NCBI RefSeq assembly: GCF_002192455.1
Contig: NZ_CP021744.1
Span: forward strand, 4,370,001-4,434,000
DNA: 64,000 nucleotides
Direction: 5' to 3'
From: Streptomyces albireticuli
GTDB lineage: Bacteria > Actinomycetota > Actinomycetes > Streptomycetales > Streptomycetaceae
Shown: in pieces, positions 52,888 to 63,456 of the stretch
How the letters are laid out: each line of letters starts with the position of its first letter
Position numbering within the stretch: the first letter of the stretch is position 1
The notes under the pieces: generated by a model
What the model was told of the DNA's origin: nothing
The model's input: the letters and a program-made list of their open reading frames with translations, nothing else
The model's database searches: none
Program-made: the position numbers and the translations under genes

Positions 52888-53525
52888 CCGCCCTGCCGCC
52901 GCCCCCTCCCCCCGCGCACATACGCACCTGGCCCGACCGCCCGTCCCTGCTCGCCGACCGGGCCCGGGCGATCGGCCACCTCGTCCACGCCCAGCTGGCA
53001 CCGCAGCGGCTGCTGCTCCTGTGGCTGCTGACCGCCCTGACGATCCTCGGCTGGGTGTTCGCCGTGCTGGGCCTCGAAGCCGCGGCGGACGGCGGCGTGG
53101 TCCGCTACGCCCACGCGGCGGCCTTCCTCCTCCTGGCCGGCTGCGCGGCCGTCCCCGCGGTCCTCGGCATCGCCTCCGGCCTCCGCGAGGACCGCCGGGC
53201 CCGCGACCGGCTGCGCCGCTGGACGGCCCTGGACCGCGACCCGTACGGCGACCAGGCGTACCGGGCGGCGGGCCTGACCTGGTTCTGGCTGCTGATGTCG
53301 CTGCTGCCGTCGGCCGGCGCGGTGGTCGTCGGCTGCGCCTACGTGGCGGAGGTCCTCTCGCGGCCGCCGGGGGAGATCGACGGGTCGACGTACGCCTACG
53401 CGGTGGGCTGCACGGGGCCGCTGGCGGTGGCGGGGGCGCAGGGGGTGGCGAAGGCGCTGGCACACCGGCGGTGGACGCGGGGGATGGAGAGCGTGAACGG
53501 CGGCCCGGTCCCGCGCCACGGGTGA
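52884..53525 (+). CDS. Integral membrane protein of unknown function
   Basis: A 213-residue protein with a Pro-rich N-terminus and about four hydrophobic helices (roughly 45-70, 80-105, 130-155, 170-195). ATG 52884 overlaps the tsaD stop, so it is coupled to t6A genes. No family was recognised. Confidence 0.75.
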
Positions 53526-53574
53526 GCCGCCGGGCGGCGGACCGGCCGGACGCGGTTCCGGCGGGCGTCTTCCG

Positions 53575-55191
53575 CTAGTCCGGCCGCCATCCGCTCATCC
53601 CCGTCGCGTCCATGGTCTCCGCGGCCCCGGCCTCCGCCTCGGACGGGCCGCCCCGCAGGCGTCGCAGGTCCGACGGCCGCACCTGGATCGCCAGCAGCGC
53701 GATCACCGCCGCGACCACCGTGAACGCCGCCGCGACGACGAAGGCCGCCGAGACCCCGGAGGTCAGCACCTCGTCCGACCACGGGCGCGGCAGCTGACCC
53801 GTGCGCTGGAAGGCCAGGCGCTCCGGTGGGGTGGCGGTTTCGAGGAAGCGGGGGACCTGGGTGCGGGCCTCGTCGCGGCTGGCCGTGCCGAAGACCGTGA
53901 CCAGGATGGACAGGCCCAGCGAACCGCCCACCTGCTGGGTGGCGTTGAGCAGGCCGGACGCCGCGCCCGACTCGTGTGCGGGGACGCCGGAGACGGCCAT
54001 CAGGGTGAGCGAGACGAACTGCATGCCCATGCCCAGGCTGAAGACGAGCATCGGGCCGAGGACGCTGCCCAGGTACGTGGAGTGGACGTCGGTGAGGGTC
54101 AGCCAGCTCAGTCCGCCGGCCGCCAGGATCGCGCCGGCCACCATGAAGGGCTTCGGCCCGTAGCGCGGCAGGAGCTGGGAGGCGATGCCCGCGCCGACGG
54201 CGATGACCGCGCTGACCGGCAGGAAGGCGAGCCCGGCCCGCAGCGGGCTGAAGCCCAGGACGTTCTGCACGAACAGGGTGAGGAAGAAGAACATGCCGAA
54301 GATCGCGGCGGCGAGGCTCAGCATGATCCCGTAGGTGCCCGCCCGGTTGCGGTCGGCGAACATCCTCAGCGGGGTGATCGGTTGCTTCGAACGCGACTCG
54401 ACGAGGACGAACGCCGCGAGGAAGAGGAGCGCCGCGCCGAACGAGGCCAGGGTGATGCCGTCCCGCCAGCCCTCCTGGGCGGCGCGGATGAAGCCGTAGA
54501 CGAGCAGGGCCATGCCGCAGGTCGAGGTGAGGGCGCCGGTGAGGTCGAAGTGGCCGGGGTGGCGTTCGGACTCGCTGATGCAGCGGGGCGTGGCGAGGGC
54601 GATGAGCAGGCCGATGGGGACGTTCACGAAGAGCACCCAGCGCCAGTCCAGCCACTCGACGAGGATGCCGCCCGCCAGCAGGCCGATGGCGCCGCCGCCC
54701 GCGGACACCGCGGCGAAGACGCCGAACGCCCTGTTGCGGGCGGGGCCTTCGGTGAAGGTGGTGGTGATCAGGGCGAGCGCGGTCGGTGAGGCGATCGCGC
54801 CGCCCACGCCCTGGAGCGCGCGGGCGGCGAGCAACTGGTGGGAGTCCTGGGCCAGGCCGCCGAGCAGGGAGGCGAGGACGAACAGCAGCACGCCGAAGAC
54901 GAAGACCCGGCGCCGGCCGAGGATGTCACCGGCCCTGCCGCCGAGGAGCAGCAGTCCGCCGAAGGTGAGGGTGTAGGCGTTGACCACCCAGGCCAGGCTG
55001 GTGGTGGAGAAGTGCAGTGCGCTCTGGATGTGCGGCAGGGCGATGTTCACGATGGTGATGTCGAGGACCACCATCAGCTGGCACGAGGCGATGACGAGGA
55101 GCGCGGCGCCGTTGCCGCGCGCGTGTGCGGTGCCGGGCCCCGGATCGCCGGGGCCCGTGGCCGGAAGTGGTGTCGGCTGGGAGTTCGTCAT
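53575..55191 (-). CDS. MFS drug exporter, DHA2 (EmrB/QacA) type
   Basis: A 538-residue transporter with about 14 membrane helices. The motif LDITIVNIALPHIQ in helix 1 and GGRAGDILGRRRVF after helix 2 are characteristic of proton-driven DHA2 exporters, and QGVGGAIASPTALALI is motif C-like. ATG 55191 is the in-frame start giving a normal cytoplasmic N-terminus. Two palindromes sit just upstream. Substrate unknown. Confidence 0.92.
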   Translation of the reverse strand: MTNSQPTPLPATGPGDPGPGTAHARGNGAALLVIASCQLMVVLDITIVNIALPHIQSALHFSTTSLAWVVNAYTLTFGGLLLLGGRAGDILGRRRVFVFGVLLFVLASLLGGLAQDSHQLLAARALQGVGGAIASPTALALITTTFTEGPARNRAFGVFAAVSAGGGAIGLLAGGILVEWLDWRWVLFVNVPIGLLIALATPRCISESERHPGHFDLTGALTSTCGMALLVYGFIRAAQEGWRDGITLASFGAALLFLAAFVLVESRSKQPITPLRMFADRNRAGTYGIMLSLAAAIFGMFFFLTLFVQNVLGFSPLRAGLAFLPVSAVIAVGAGIASQLLPRYGPKPFMVAGAILAAGGLSWLTLTDVHSTYLGSVLGPMLVFSLGMGMQFVSLTLMAVSGVPAHESGAASGLLNATQQVGGSLGLSILVTVFGTASRDEARTQVPRFLETATPPERLAFQRTGQLPRPWSDEVLTSGVSAAFVVAAAFTVVAAVIALLAIQVRPSDLRRLRGGPSEAEAGAAETMDATGMSGWRPD

Positions 55192-55231
55192 GGCGGTGGT
55201 GCGTCCTGCGCGCGCGAGCGCGCCGTGGCCC

Positions 55232-55254
55232 GGCCCACGAAGACTTCGTGGGCC
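55232..55254. promoter_or_regulatory. Palindrome 1 upstream of the MFS gene
   Basis: Perfect 11-base arms GGCCCACGAAG and CTTCGTGGGCC around one A, 41 bases before the MFS start. Near-perfect symmetry with a one-base centre suits a dimeric repressor or an RNA hairpin. Confidence 0.5.
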
Positions 55255-55258
55255 CGCG

Positions 55259-55281
55259 GAAGGGTGCGGTTCGCACCCTTC
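55259..55281. promoter_or_regulatory. Palindrome 2 upstream of the MFS gene
   Basis: Perfect 10-base arms GAAGGGTGCG and CGCACCCTTC around GTT, four bases beyond palindrome 1. It may be a methyltransferase terminator or a second operator. Confidence 0.5.
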
Positions 55282-55335
55282 GTCCACCGTAAGGCCGCTA
55301 CCCGGAGGCGGCCATTCGAGTGACGGGGGTGGGCG

Positions 55336-56544
55336 CTACGCGCGCGCCGGGTGCCCCAGCAGCATCGTCGGGGCACCGGCCACCCGGGTGAGCAGGATCG
55401 TGCAGGAGTTCGCGCCGTCGAGCTTGAGCTTCTTGCGGAGCTCCTCCGGCTCCACCGCCGAGCCGCGCTTCTTCACGGTCACGACGCCGACCTTCCGCTC
55501 GCGCAGCAGCGCCTTGAGCTTCTTCAGGTTGAAGGGCAGGACGTCGGTGATCTCGTACGCCGCGGCGTACGGCGTCTCCACCAGGTGGTCCGATGTCACG
55601 TACGCGATCGTCTCGTCGACGAGCCCGCCCGACACCCGCTCCGCGACGTCCGCGACCAGGTGCGCGCGGATCACCGCGCCGTCCGGCTCGTAGAGATAGC
55701 GGCCCACGGGGCGCACGGCCGGGTCCGGGAGCCCGGCGCCCACCAGTGTGTGCGGGCCGGGCAGCAGCGTCGCGCGCCGGGTGCCCGGGGCCGTGCCGAA
55801 CCAGAGCACGGCCTCCTTCACATCGCCGCCGTCCGAGATCCACTCGGCCTCGGCCTCCTCCGGGACGGCCTCGTGGGGGACACCCGGGGCGATCTTGAGG
55901 GCGGCGTGCGGGGCCTTGAGCGCCGCCCCGACCGCCCAGGAGAGCGGCGGCGAATACGCCTCGGGGTCGAAGATCCGGCCCCGGCCGCCCCGCCGCGCGG
56001 GGTCGACGAAGACGGCGTCGTACCCCGCGGTGTCGATCTCCGCGACATCCGCGCGGCGCACCTCGATCAGCTCCGCGAGCCCCAGCGCCTCGGCGTTGGC
56101 CCGGGCGACCTCGCACGTCAGCGGGTCGCGGTCGACGGCCAGGACGCGGATGCCCAGCCGGGCCAGGGCGATCGCGTCGCCGCCGATGCCGCAGCAGAGA
56201 TCGGCCACCGAACGGATGCCGAGCCCGGCGAAGCGGGCGGCGCGGTACTCGGCGACGGACTTCCTGGTGGACTGCTCGACGCCGTTCGGGGTGAAGAACA
56301 TGCGGTACGCGTCCTCGGGGCCGAACTTCGCGACCGCGCGCTGCCGCAGCCGGGCCTGCCCGAGGGCCGCCGAGACCAGCTCGGCGGGGTGGTCCCGGCG
56401 CAGCCGGGTCGCCGTGGCGAGCTCCTGGGCGGGGTCGTGGTCGCGGAGCCCCGCGAGGAGCTGCCGGCCCTCGTCGGTGCGGAGGGCGGCGAAGGCGTCG
56501 AGGCTGGCAGCGGTCTGCGTGTTCGGTGCGGGCACGTGTCTCAT
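55336..56544 (-). CDS. Class I SAM-dependent methyltransferase with THUMP-like domain
   Basis: A 402-residue protein. The SAM-binding core is ADLCCGIGGDAIALARLG, with acidic VLAVDRDP and the catalytic-type DPARRG motif. The C-terminal ~80 residues (VLPFNLKKLKALLRERKVG) form a THUMP-like domain, so an RNA substrate is likely. ATG 56544 gives MRHVPAPNTQT; a GTG nine bases in is possible. It is divergent from the deacetylase and upstream of the MFS gene. Confidence 0.88.
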   Translation of the reverse strand: MRHVPAPNTQTAASLDAFAALRTDEGRQLLAGLRDHDPAQELATATRLRRDHPAELVSAALGQARLRQRAVAKFGPEDAYRMFFTPNGVEQSTRKSVAEYRAARFAGLGIRSVADLCCGIGGDAIALARLGIRVLAVDRDPLTCEVARANAEALGLAELIEVRRADVAEIDTAGYDAVFVDPARRGGRGRIFDPEAYSPPLSWAVGAALKAPHAALKIAPGVPHEAVPEEAEAEWISDGGDVKEAVLWFGTAPGTRRATLLPGPHTLVGAGLPDPAVRPVGRYLYEPDGAVIRAHLVADVAERVSGGLVDETIAYVTSDHLVETPYAAAYEITDVLPFNLKKLKALLRERKVGVVTVKKRGSAVEPEELRKKLKLDGANSCTILLTRVAGAPTMLLGHPARA

Positions 56545-56618
56545 TCTCGCCGACGGCGCGCCCCGGACGGAGGACCGGACGGGATCGTCACTCGAATACA
56601 TGAACAACAATCGGAAGG

Positions 56619-57527
56619 GTGAGCCCCTCCATATCCGGCCTCCGGGCCCCCCGCCGCCGTCTCCGTACCACCGGTCCCGCCTGCGCCGCGGCCCTGCTCC
56701 TGGCCGGACTGCTCGCGGGCTGCTCGGGGTCGCCGGGATCCTCCTCCGGCCCGGACGAGGCGGCCGGCTCGCCCTCCCGTACGGGCACGGGCGCGGCCTC
56801 CCCGAGCGCCGCGCCGGATCCGGAGACCTACCGCCGCTGGGGGCTCGACAAGCCGCTCGCCGCGCCCCCGAAGCCGCCCGCGGCGAAGCTGACGGACGGG
56901 ATGCGGCCGGGCGACGCGCCCAAGGTCGTCAAGCGGGTGCCCACCCAGGACAAGGTCGTCTTCGTGACCTTCGACGACGGGGCCGAGAAGGACCCCGAAT
57001 TCGTGAAGATGGCCAAGGACCTCAAGCTGCCGTTCTCCATGTTCCTCACGGACGACATCGCCCGCGCGGGCCGCGGCTACGACTACTTCGAGCAGCTGCG
57101 GGGCGAGGCGGGCGCCGGAGGGAAGCGCAACGGCGTGCACAACCACACCCTCTCGCACCCCAACCTCCGCACCCTGTCGCCCGAGGCACAGCGCCGGGAG
57201 GTGTGCGGGCAGCAGGAGGCGCTGGAGAAGCGGTTCGGCACGCGCCCGCCCCTCTTCCGCCCGCCCTACGGCAACCTCGACGACGCCACGCTGACGGCCG
57301 CGGGCGGCTGCGGTGTGAAGGCGGTCGTGCTGTGGGAGGCGACGATGCAGATCAACGACATGCGCTACGCGGACGGCGGCAAGCTGCGCGCGGGCGACAT
57401 CGTGCTGGCGCACTTCCGCGGGCCGCGGGAGCTCAAGGGCACGTCCATGACCGAGCACGTCACCAACATGCTGCGCAGCATCCAGCGGCAGGGGTTCACG
57501 GTGGCCCGCCTGGAGGATTACGTGTAG
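56619..57527 (+). CDS. Polysaccharide deacetylase lipoprotein
   Basis: A 302-residue protein with a signal peptide and lipobox LLAGC (Cys35), then a low-complexity linker and a NodB-type CE4 domain. VTFDDG has Asp119/120, HTLSH has metal ligands His176 and His180, and FRPPYG follows. It probably deacetylates peptidoglycan or another wall glycan on the outer face. GTG 56619 is used, but its ribosome site is adjacent rather than spaced, so the true start may be a little downstream. Confidence 0.87.
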   Translation: MSPSISGLRAPRRRLRTTGPACAAALLLAGLLAGCSGSPGSSSGPDEAAGSPSRTGTGAASPSAAPDPETYRRWGLDKPLAAPPKPPAAKLTDGMRPGDAPKVVKRVPTQDKVVFVTFDDGAEKDPEFVKMAKDLKLPFSMFLTDDIARAGRGYDYFEQLRGEAGAGGKRNGVHNHTLSHPNLRTLSPEAQRREVCGQQEALEKRFGTRPPLFRPPYGNLDDATLTAAGGCGVKAVVLWEATMQINDMRYADGGKLRAGDIVLAHFRGPRELKGTSMTEHVTNMLRSIQRQGFTVARLEDYV

Positions 57528-57753
57528 GGCCGGGCGCACGGAGCGGCGCCGTGGGCGCCGTGCGGGGAATCCGGAGGATTACGACCCCCGGCGCGCGGGC
57601 AGATCCACCTCCGCGCCGGGACGCCGGGGCGCGCCGCCCCGACCGGCCGGAACGCCGTGCGCGCACCCCGCGCGACGCGGCCGGGCCCGCTCCGGAACCC
57701 GCCCGGCGGGTGCTTACCCCCAGGGGTGAAATGCGAGCCCGCCGCACGGCGAA
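57528..57753. other. GC-rich spacer upstream of groES control region
   Basis: No convincing ORF. It ends at the first CIRCE element. Confidence 0.4.
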
Positions 57754-57780
57754 TTGGCACTCCGCTTGACCGAGTGCTAA
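57754..57780 (+). promoter_or_regulatory. CIRCE element 1 (HrcA operator)
   Basis: TTGGCACTC-N9-GAGTGCTAA, one mismatch from the consensus. It overlaps the -35 box of the groES promoter, so HrcA would block RNA polymerase binding. Confidence 0.92.
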
Positions 57781-57794
57781 CCGCGTCATAGTCT
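57766..57794 (+). promoter_or_regulatory. groES-groEL1 promoter
   Basis: TTGACC at 57766-57771 and TAGTCT at 57789-57794, separated by 17 bases, between the two CIRCE elements. Confidence 0.8.
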
Positions 57795-57802
57795 CGGCTC
57801 CG

Positions 57803-57829
57803 TTGGCACTCTCCACTCGGGAGTGCCAG
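57803..57829 (+). promoter_or_regulatory. CIRCE element 2 (HrcA operator)
   Basis: TTGGCACTC-N9-GAGTGCCAG, just downstream of the -10 box, about at the transcription start. With element 1 it brackets the promoter. Confidence 0.92.
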
Positions 57830-57930
57830 CCGCAGCGACGGGCAGGATCCGGCACCCGCGACGACGGATGCTCCTGGTCGCCACCTCAGACAGATAACCC
57901 CGTGAGATCTCCGAAGGGGGAGGTCGGATC

Positions 57931-58239
57931 GTGACGACCACCAGCTCCAAGGTTGCCATCAAGCCGCTCGAGGACCGCATCGTGGTCCAGCCGCTCGACG
58001 CCGAGCAGACCACGGCCTCGGGCCTGGTCATTCCGGACACCGCCAAGGAGAAGCCCCAGGAGGGCGTCGTCCTGGCCGTGGGCCCGGGCCGCTTCGAGGA
58101 GGGCAACCGCCTTCCGCTCGACGTCTCCGTCGGCGATGTCGTGCTCTACAGCAAGTACGGCGGCACCGAGGTGAAGTACAACGGCGAGGAGTACCTCGTT
58201 CTCTCGGCTCGCGACGTTCTCGCGATCATCGAGAAGTAA
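57931..58239 (+). CDS. groES: Co-chaperonin GroES
   Basis: A 102-residue GroES, the seven-fold lid of the GroEL chamber. The conserved start is KPLEDRIVVQPLDAEQTTASG and the mobile loop segment TTASGLVIPDTA is present. GTG 57931 is the start. It is followed by groEL1 after 131 bases, within which there is no strong terminator. Confidence 0.98.
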   Translation: MTTTSSKVAIKPLEDRIVVQPLDAEQTTASGLVIPDTAKEKPQEGVVLAVGPGRFEEGNRLPLDVSVGDVVLYSKYGGTEVKYNGEEYLVLSARDVLAIIEK

Positions 58240-58370
58240 GCCGGGGGTCCGGGGGTCGCTCCCCGGGCCGGTGCTGCACCCCGTTTGATGTGATCTGTGC
58301 CCTGGTCCCCGTGTCATTTCGACAATTGGGCACCAGGGCGCAGTTCGTTTGAGAGGACTTGAAGCAACTC

Positions 58371-59993
<1,623 letters not shown>

Positions 59994-60028
59994 TTCCGGT
60001 ACCCCCGGCTGGTCGCGCGCCTGACGCA

Positions 60029-60067
60029 CCGAGGCCCGGCACCCCTTCGGGGGGTGCCGGGCCTCGG
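60029..60067. terminator. Bidirectional terminator after groEL1
   Basis: A perfect 17-bp stem (60029-60045 with 60051-60067), followed by CCGTTTCCC. It serves groEL1 and the convergent SDR gene. Confidence 0.85.
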
Positions 60068-60083
60068 CCGTTTCCCGTACCGG

Positions 60084-60857
60084 CTACTTCGGTCCGTACT
60101 TACGGCCCGTCGTGGACGACGCCCGCGACACGACCCGGTGCGGCGCCAGCTTCATCAGGCCCGTGATCGCCTTGTACCGGGGGTCCGGAACGGACAGCGT
60201 CTTGCCGTGGCCCAGGTCCCGCAGCGCCGCCCCCACCAGCTTGTCCGCGTCCAGCCACAGCCAGCCGGGCACGTTGTCCGTCCCCATGCCGGCCCGCTCG
60301 TGGAACTCCGTCCGCACGAAACCGGGGCACAGCGCCATCAGCCGCACCCCGCTGCCGGCCATGTCCCGCGCCACGCCCTGGGTGAACTGCACGACCCACG
60401 CCTTGCTCGCCCCGTACGTGCCGCGCGGCACGAACGCCGCCACGGAGGCGACGTTGATGACCGCGCCCCGGTGGCGCTCGCGCATCGCCTCGGTCGCTGC
60501 GGCCGTCAGCCGCAGCACCGCCTCGCAGTGCACCTTGAGCATCTTCAGCTCGTCGGCCATCGAGACCTCGAGGAAGCGGCCCTTGTTGCCGAAGCCCGCG
60601 TTGTTGACCAGCAGGTGCACCGGGCGCGCGGGGTCACGGAGCCGGTCCTCCACCGCCTCGATGCCCTTGTCCTCGGACAGGTCCGCGGCGAGCACCTCCA
60701 CCTCCACGCCGTGCCGGTCGTGGAGTTCGGTCGCCTGCTCGCCGAGCCGCTCCTCGTTACGGGCCACCAGCACGAGGTCGTGGCCCTCGCCCGCCAGCCG
60801 GCGGGCGAACGCGGCGCCGATCCCGGCGGTCGCGCCTGTGATCAATACAGTCGTCAT
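60084..60857 (-). CDS. Short-chain dehydrogenase/reductase
   Basis: A 257-residue SDR. The cofactor motif is GATAGIG (8-14), NNAG lies at 85-88, and the catalytic Ser138, Tyr148 and Lys152 are in VASVAAFVPRGTYGASK. The absence of an acidic residue after beta-2 and VARNEERL suggest NADP preference. Substrate unknown. It is convergent with groEL1. Confidence 0.9.
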   Translation of the reverse strand: MTTVLITGATAGIGAAFARRLAGEGHDLVLVARNEERLGEQATELHDRHGVEVEVLAADLSEDKGIEAVEDRLRDPARPVHLLVNNAGFGNKGRFLEVSMADELKMLKVHCEAVLRLTAAATEAMRERHRGAVINVASVAAFVPRGTYGASKAWVVQFTQGVARDMAGSGVRLMALCPGFVRTEFHERAGMGTDNVPGWLWLDADKLVGAALRDLGHGKTLSVPDPRYKAITGLMKLAPHRVVSRASSTTGRKYGPK

Positions 60858-60929
60858 ACCGGCACGTTAGAGCCCGGCGGCGCCGGGCGTGCCGCCGCGG
60901 TCCCTTCGGGGTGGATCTTCAAGCCATCG

Positions 60930-61643
60930 TCAGGCGCTCGCCCGGTAGGCCAGCGCCTTCTCCCGAGTCGCCTCGGGGAGCGCGTCACCAGCAGCCAAAA
61001 CGTCGGGCAGCAGGGTCCGTTCCGTGGTGCTCGCGCGGAACAGGAAGGAGACCGTGACGGAGTGGGCGGGGCGGTGGACGACCGTGACGGGATCACCCGC
61101 ACGGACCTCCCCGGGGGTTATCACCCGAAGGTAGGCGCCGGGGACCGCGGCCTGGGTGAAGCGCTTCATCCAGCCCTGTTCGCCCAGCCAGTCGGCGAAC
61201 ATCCGGCAGGGGATGCGGGGTGACGTCACCTCCAGCACCAGCTCCGGGCCGACGCGCCAGCGCTCGCCGACGAGCGCGCCGCTGACGTCGATCCCCTGGG
61301 TGGTGAAGTTCTCGCCGAAGGTCCCGTCGGGCAGCGCCCGGCCCAGCTCCCGCTGCCAGCGGTCGAGGTCCTCGCGGGCGTACGCGTAGACGGCCTGGTC
61401 GTCGCCGCCGTGCAGGTGCAGGTGGGTGATGGTGTCGCCGGCCAGTCCGCTGCCGCCCACGCCCCGGGGGCCGGGCGCGGCCACGGCGACGGGTCCGGCC
61501 ACCGGGCGCTTGTCGATGCCGGTGCGCAGACCGGGCGTGAAGCCGGTGAGCTCGTCGGTGGTGTCACGGCCGACGTTCACGGAGAGCAGCGAGGGCGCGG
61601 GAGAAGGCGAGGGTGAGGGCAAGGACACGGAAGGCGAAGACAT
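60930..61643 (-). CDS. MOSC domain protein
   Basis: A 237-residue protein with a Pro/Ser-rich start and a MOSC beta-barrel: GDTITHLHLHGGDDQAVYAY, GTFGENFTTQGID and PCRMFADWLG, with Cys near residue 145-150 at the expected site. YiiM-type MOSC proteins reduce N-hydroxylated substrates with a molybdenum cofactor. ATG 61643 was chosen; TTG 61649 is possible. A LysR regulator is divergent 88 bases away. Confidence 0.88.
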   Translation of the reverse strand: MSSPSVSLPSPSPSPAPSLLSVNVGRDTTDELTGFTPGLRTGIDKRPVAGPVAVAAPGPRGVGGSGLAGDTITHLHLHGGDDQAVYAYAREDLDRWQRELGRALPDGTFGENFTTQGIDVSGALVGERWRVGPELVLEVTSPRIPCRMFADWLGEQGWMKRFTQAAVPGAYLRVITPGEVRAGDPVTVVHRPAHSVTVSFLFRASTTERTLLPDVLAAGDALPEATREKALAYRASA

Positions 61644-61731
61644 GGCCAAAGGCTAGGGGAGACCCGTACAGGGTCTCAAAGGTATTTGGCGTCATTTCAC
61701 TCCGGGTCCAAGGTGGTCTTATGCTCAAGGC

Positions 61732-62643
61732 ATGATCGAGGCTCGTCATCTGAGGGTGCTGCGCGCGGTGGCCGCCACCGGTTCGTTCTCGGCCGCGGCC
61801 CGCGAACTGGGCTGCACCCAGCCCGCCGTCAGCCAGCAGATGAAGGCCCTGGAGCAGTCCGCGGGCACCCCGCTGCTGATCCGCACGGGCCGGGAGATGC
61901 GGCTGACCCAGGCCGGCGAGGCCCTGGTGCGGCACGCCTCCGGGATCCTGGCCGGGCTCACCGCGGCCGAGGAGGAGGTCGCGGCGATCGCCGGGCTGCG
62001 GGCCGGGCGGGTGCGGATGGTGTCCTTCCCCAGCGGCAGCTCGACGCTGGTGCCCGGCGCGCTGGCGCAGATGCGGGCGGCGCACCCGGGTACCCGGGTC
62101 TCCCTGGTCGAGGCCGAGCCGCCGCGGTCGGTGGAGATGCTGCGCGAGGGCGACTGCGAGATCGCGCTGGCCTTCCGCTACCCCGAGGTGCGCGGCTCGG
62201 ACCCGGCCGCGGGCACGGAGTGGGAGGACCTGGTCGTCCGGCCGCTGCTGACCGACCGCCTCGTGGGCGTGGTGCCGGAGGGGCACCGGCTGGCGGGGGC
62301 CGAGCGGATCGGGATGGCCGAGCTGGCCGACGAGTCGTGGATCGCGGGCTGCCCGCGCTGCCGGCGGCACCTGGTGGAGGTGTGCGAGAGCACCGGCTTC
62401 ACCCCGCGGATCGACTTCGCGACCGATGACTATCCGTCGGTGTTCGGGCTGGTCGGGGCGGGTCTCGGGGTCGCGGTGATGCCCGAGCTGGCGCTGGCGG
62501 CGGTCCGGCCGAAGGGCGCCCGGACGGTACCGGTCGAGCCGGTGGTGCAGCGCGAGATCGTGGCCCTCACCCTGCCGGACCTGGCCAGGGTGCCGGCGGT
62601 CGCGGCGATGCTGGACGAACTGGTGGCGGCGGCCGCGCGCTAG
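61732..62643 (+). CDS. LysR-family transcriptional regulator
   Basis: A 303-residue LTTR. The winged helix spans 1-60 (LRVLRAVAATGSFSAAAREL, GCTQPAVSQQMKALEQ). The substrate-binding domain follows from about 90, with GCPRCRRHLVEVC containing three Cys that could sense redox or metal. It is divergent from the MOSC gene, the classical LTTR layout, so that gene is the likely target. Confidence 0.9.
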   Translation: MIEARHLRVLRAVAATGSFSAAARELGCTQPAVSQQMKALEQSAGTPLLIRTGREMRLTQAGEALVRHASGILAGLTAAEEEVAAIAGLRAGRVRMVSFPSGSSTLVPGALAQMRAAHPGTRVSLVEAEPPRSVEMLREGDCEIALAFRYPEVRGSDPAAGTEWEDLVVRPLLTDRLVGVVPEGHRLAGAERIGMAELADESWIAGCPRCRRHLVEVCESTGFTPRIDFATDDYPSVFGLVGAGLGVAVMPELALAAVRPKGARTVPVEPVVQREIVALTLPDLARVPAVAAMLDELVAAAAR

Positions 62644-62698
62644 CGGCTGCGCGCCCGGCGGCTCCGGCGGCGGCTCTGTGACCGGCTCCGGCGCCGGT

Positions 62699-62858
62699 CC
62701 TGTCAGCGGCTACGCGGCGGCGGCGGTCGTGCCGAGGTCCCGGTGCCGGCTACGCACCGGTGGTGCTCATGACGAGGCCCCGGTGACGGTCAGGCACCGG
62801 TGGCACTTATGGCGGTGTCCCGGTGGCGGCTAGGCACCGGTCGTACTCACGGCGATGA
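62699..62858. repeat. 40-bp tandem repeat running into whiD
   Basis: CCCGGTG recurs at exactly 40-base steps (62739, 62779, 62819, 62859), with CACCGG about 16 bases into each unit. Unit 1 from 62699 is degenerate. Read on the minus strand, each unit carries a stop (TAG, TGA or TAG) at the same place as the whiD stop, so the unit looks like repeated whiD 3' end. No spacers, so not a CRISPR. Confidence 0.75.
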
Positions 62859-63141
62859 CCCGGTGTCGCGCGCGGCCCATGAGCTCCTCACGCTCGTCCT
62901 CGGTCAGGCCGCCCCACACGCCGTAGGGCTCCCGTACGGCCAGGGCGTGCGCCGCGCACTCGGCGCGTACCGGGCAGCGCATGCACACCTCCTTGGCCGA
63001 GGTCTCGCGCGCGCTGCGGGCCGCGCCGCGTTCGCCTTCGGGATGGAAGAACAGAGAGCTGTCGACCCCGCGGCAGGCGGCCAGGAGCTGCCAGTCCCAC
63101 AGGTCGGCGTTGGGACCGGGAAGGCGGGAGAAATCTGCCAT
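62830..63141 (-). CDS. whiD: WhiB-family iron-sulfur regulator WhiD
   Basis: A 103-residue protein beginning MADFSRLPGPNADLWDWQLL, matching S. coelicolor WhiD. Cys23, Cys53, Cys56 and Cys62 ligate the [4Fe-4S] cluster, and GVWGG (74-78) is the turn that meets sigma factor region 4. WhiD is needed for spore septation and maturation. ATG 63141 follows GAGGGGA by six bases. The C-terminal ~10 residues lie in the 40-bp repeat and differ from the S. coelicolor tail. bldM is divergent next to it. Confidence 0.96.
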   Translation of the reverse strand: MADFSRLPGPNADLWDWQLLAACRGVDSSLFFHPEGERGAARSARETSAKEVCMRCPVRAECAAHALAVREPYGVWGGLTEDEREELMGRARHRVIAVSTTGA

Positions 63142-63158
63142 TGCTATCCCCTCGAAGC

Positions 63159-63187
63159 GATCCTCCGGGGCGACCCGCCGGAGGATC
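63159..63187 (-). promoter_or_regulatory. Hairpin in the whiD 5' region
   Basis: Perfect 10-base arms GATCCTCCGG/CCGGAGGATC around nine bases, ending 17 bases before the whiD start. It may be a leader hairpin or an operator. It lies upstream of, not over, the ribosome site. Confidence 0.5.
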
Positions 63188-63430
63188 CGGCGCGGTGACC
63201 CGGTACGAGCGATCAGATGCGGACGCACTACCTGTGCCCTTACAACCGCCAAGCAAGCGGATGTAAATATGACTGATTGCGAATCTAGTCATAGACACCG
63301 GCAAATGGGAAGAAAAACTGCTCCGCGTGGGCAAATGGGGCATCGCTTGCGCGCCGGGAAGGGCGCCCCCAATGCGCCCTGCTCCGTGTCCGCGCCCTCA
63401 CGTAGAGTGCCGAAGGTGGCCGACCGAGCC

Positions 63431-63456
63431 CGTAACTCTTTCGGGTGACCGTCGTT
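63431..63456 (+). promoter_or_regulatory. Candidate BldN-dependent promoter of bldM
   Basis: CGTAAC at 63431-63436 and CGTT at 63453-63456, 16 bases apart, fit an ECF-type promoter. bldM of S. coelicolor is known to be transcribed from a BldN-dependent promoter. The match is by eye. Confidence 0.45.

Noticed and set aside
62699..62858. CRISPR array
   Set aside because: The 40-base units are contiguous with no unique spacers, and they overlap the whiD 3' end.
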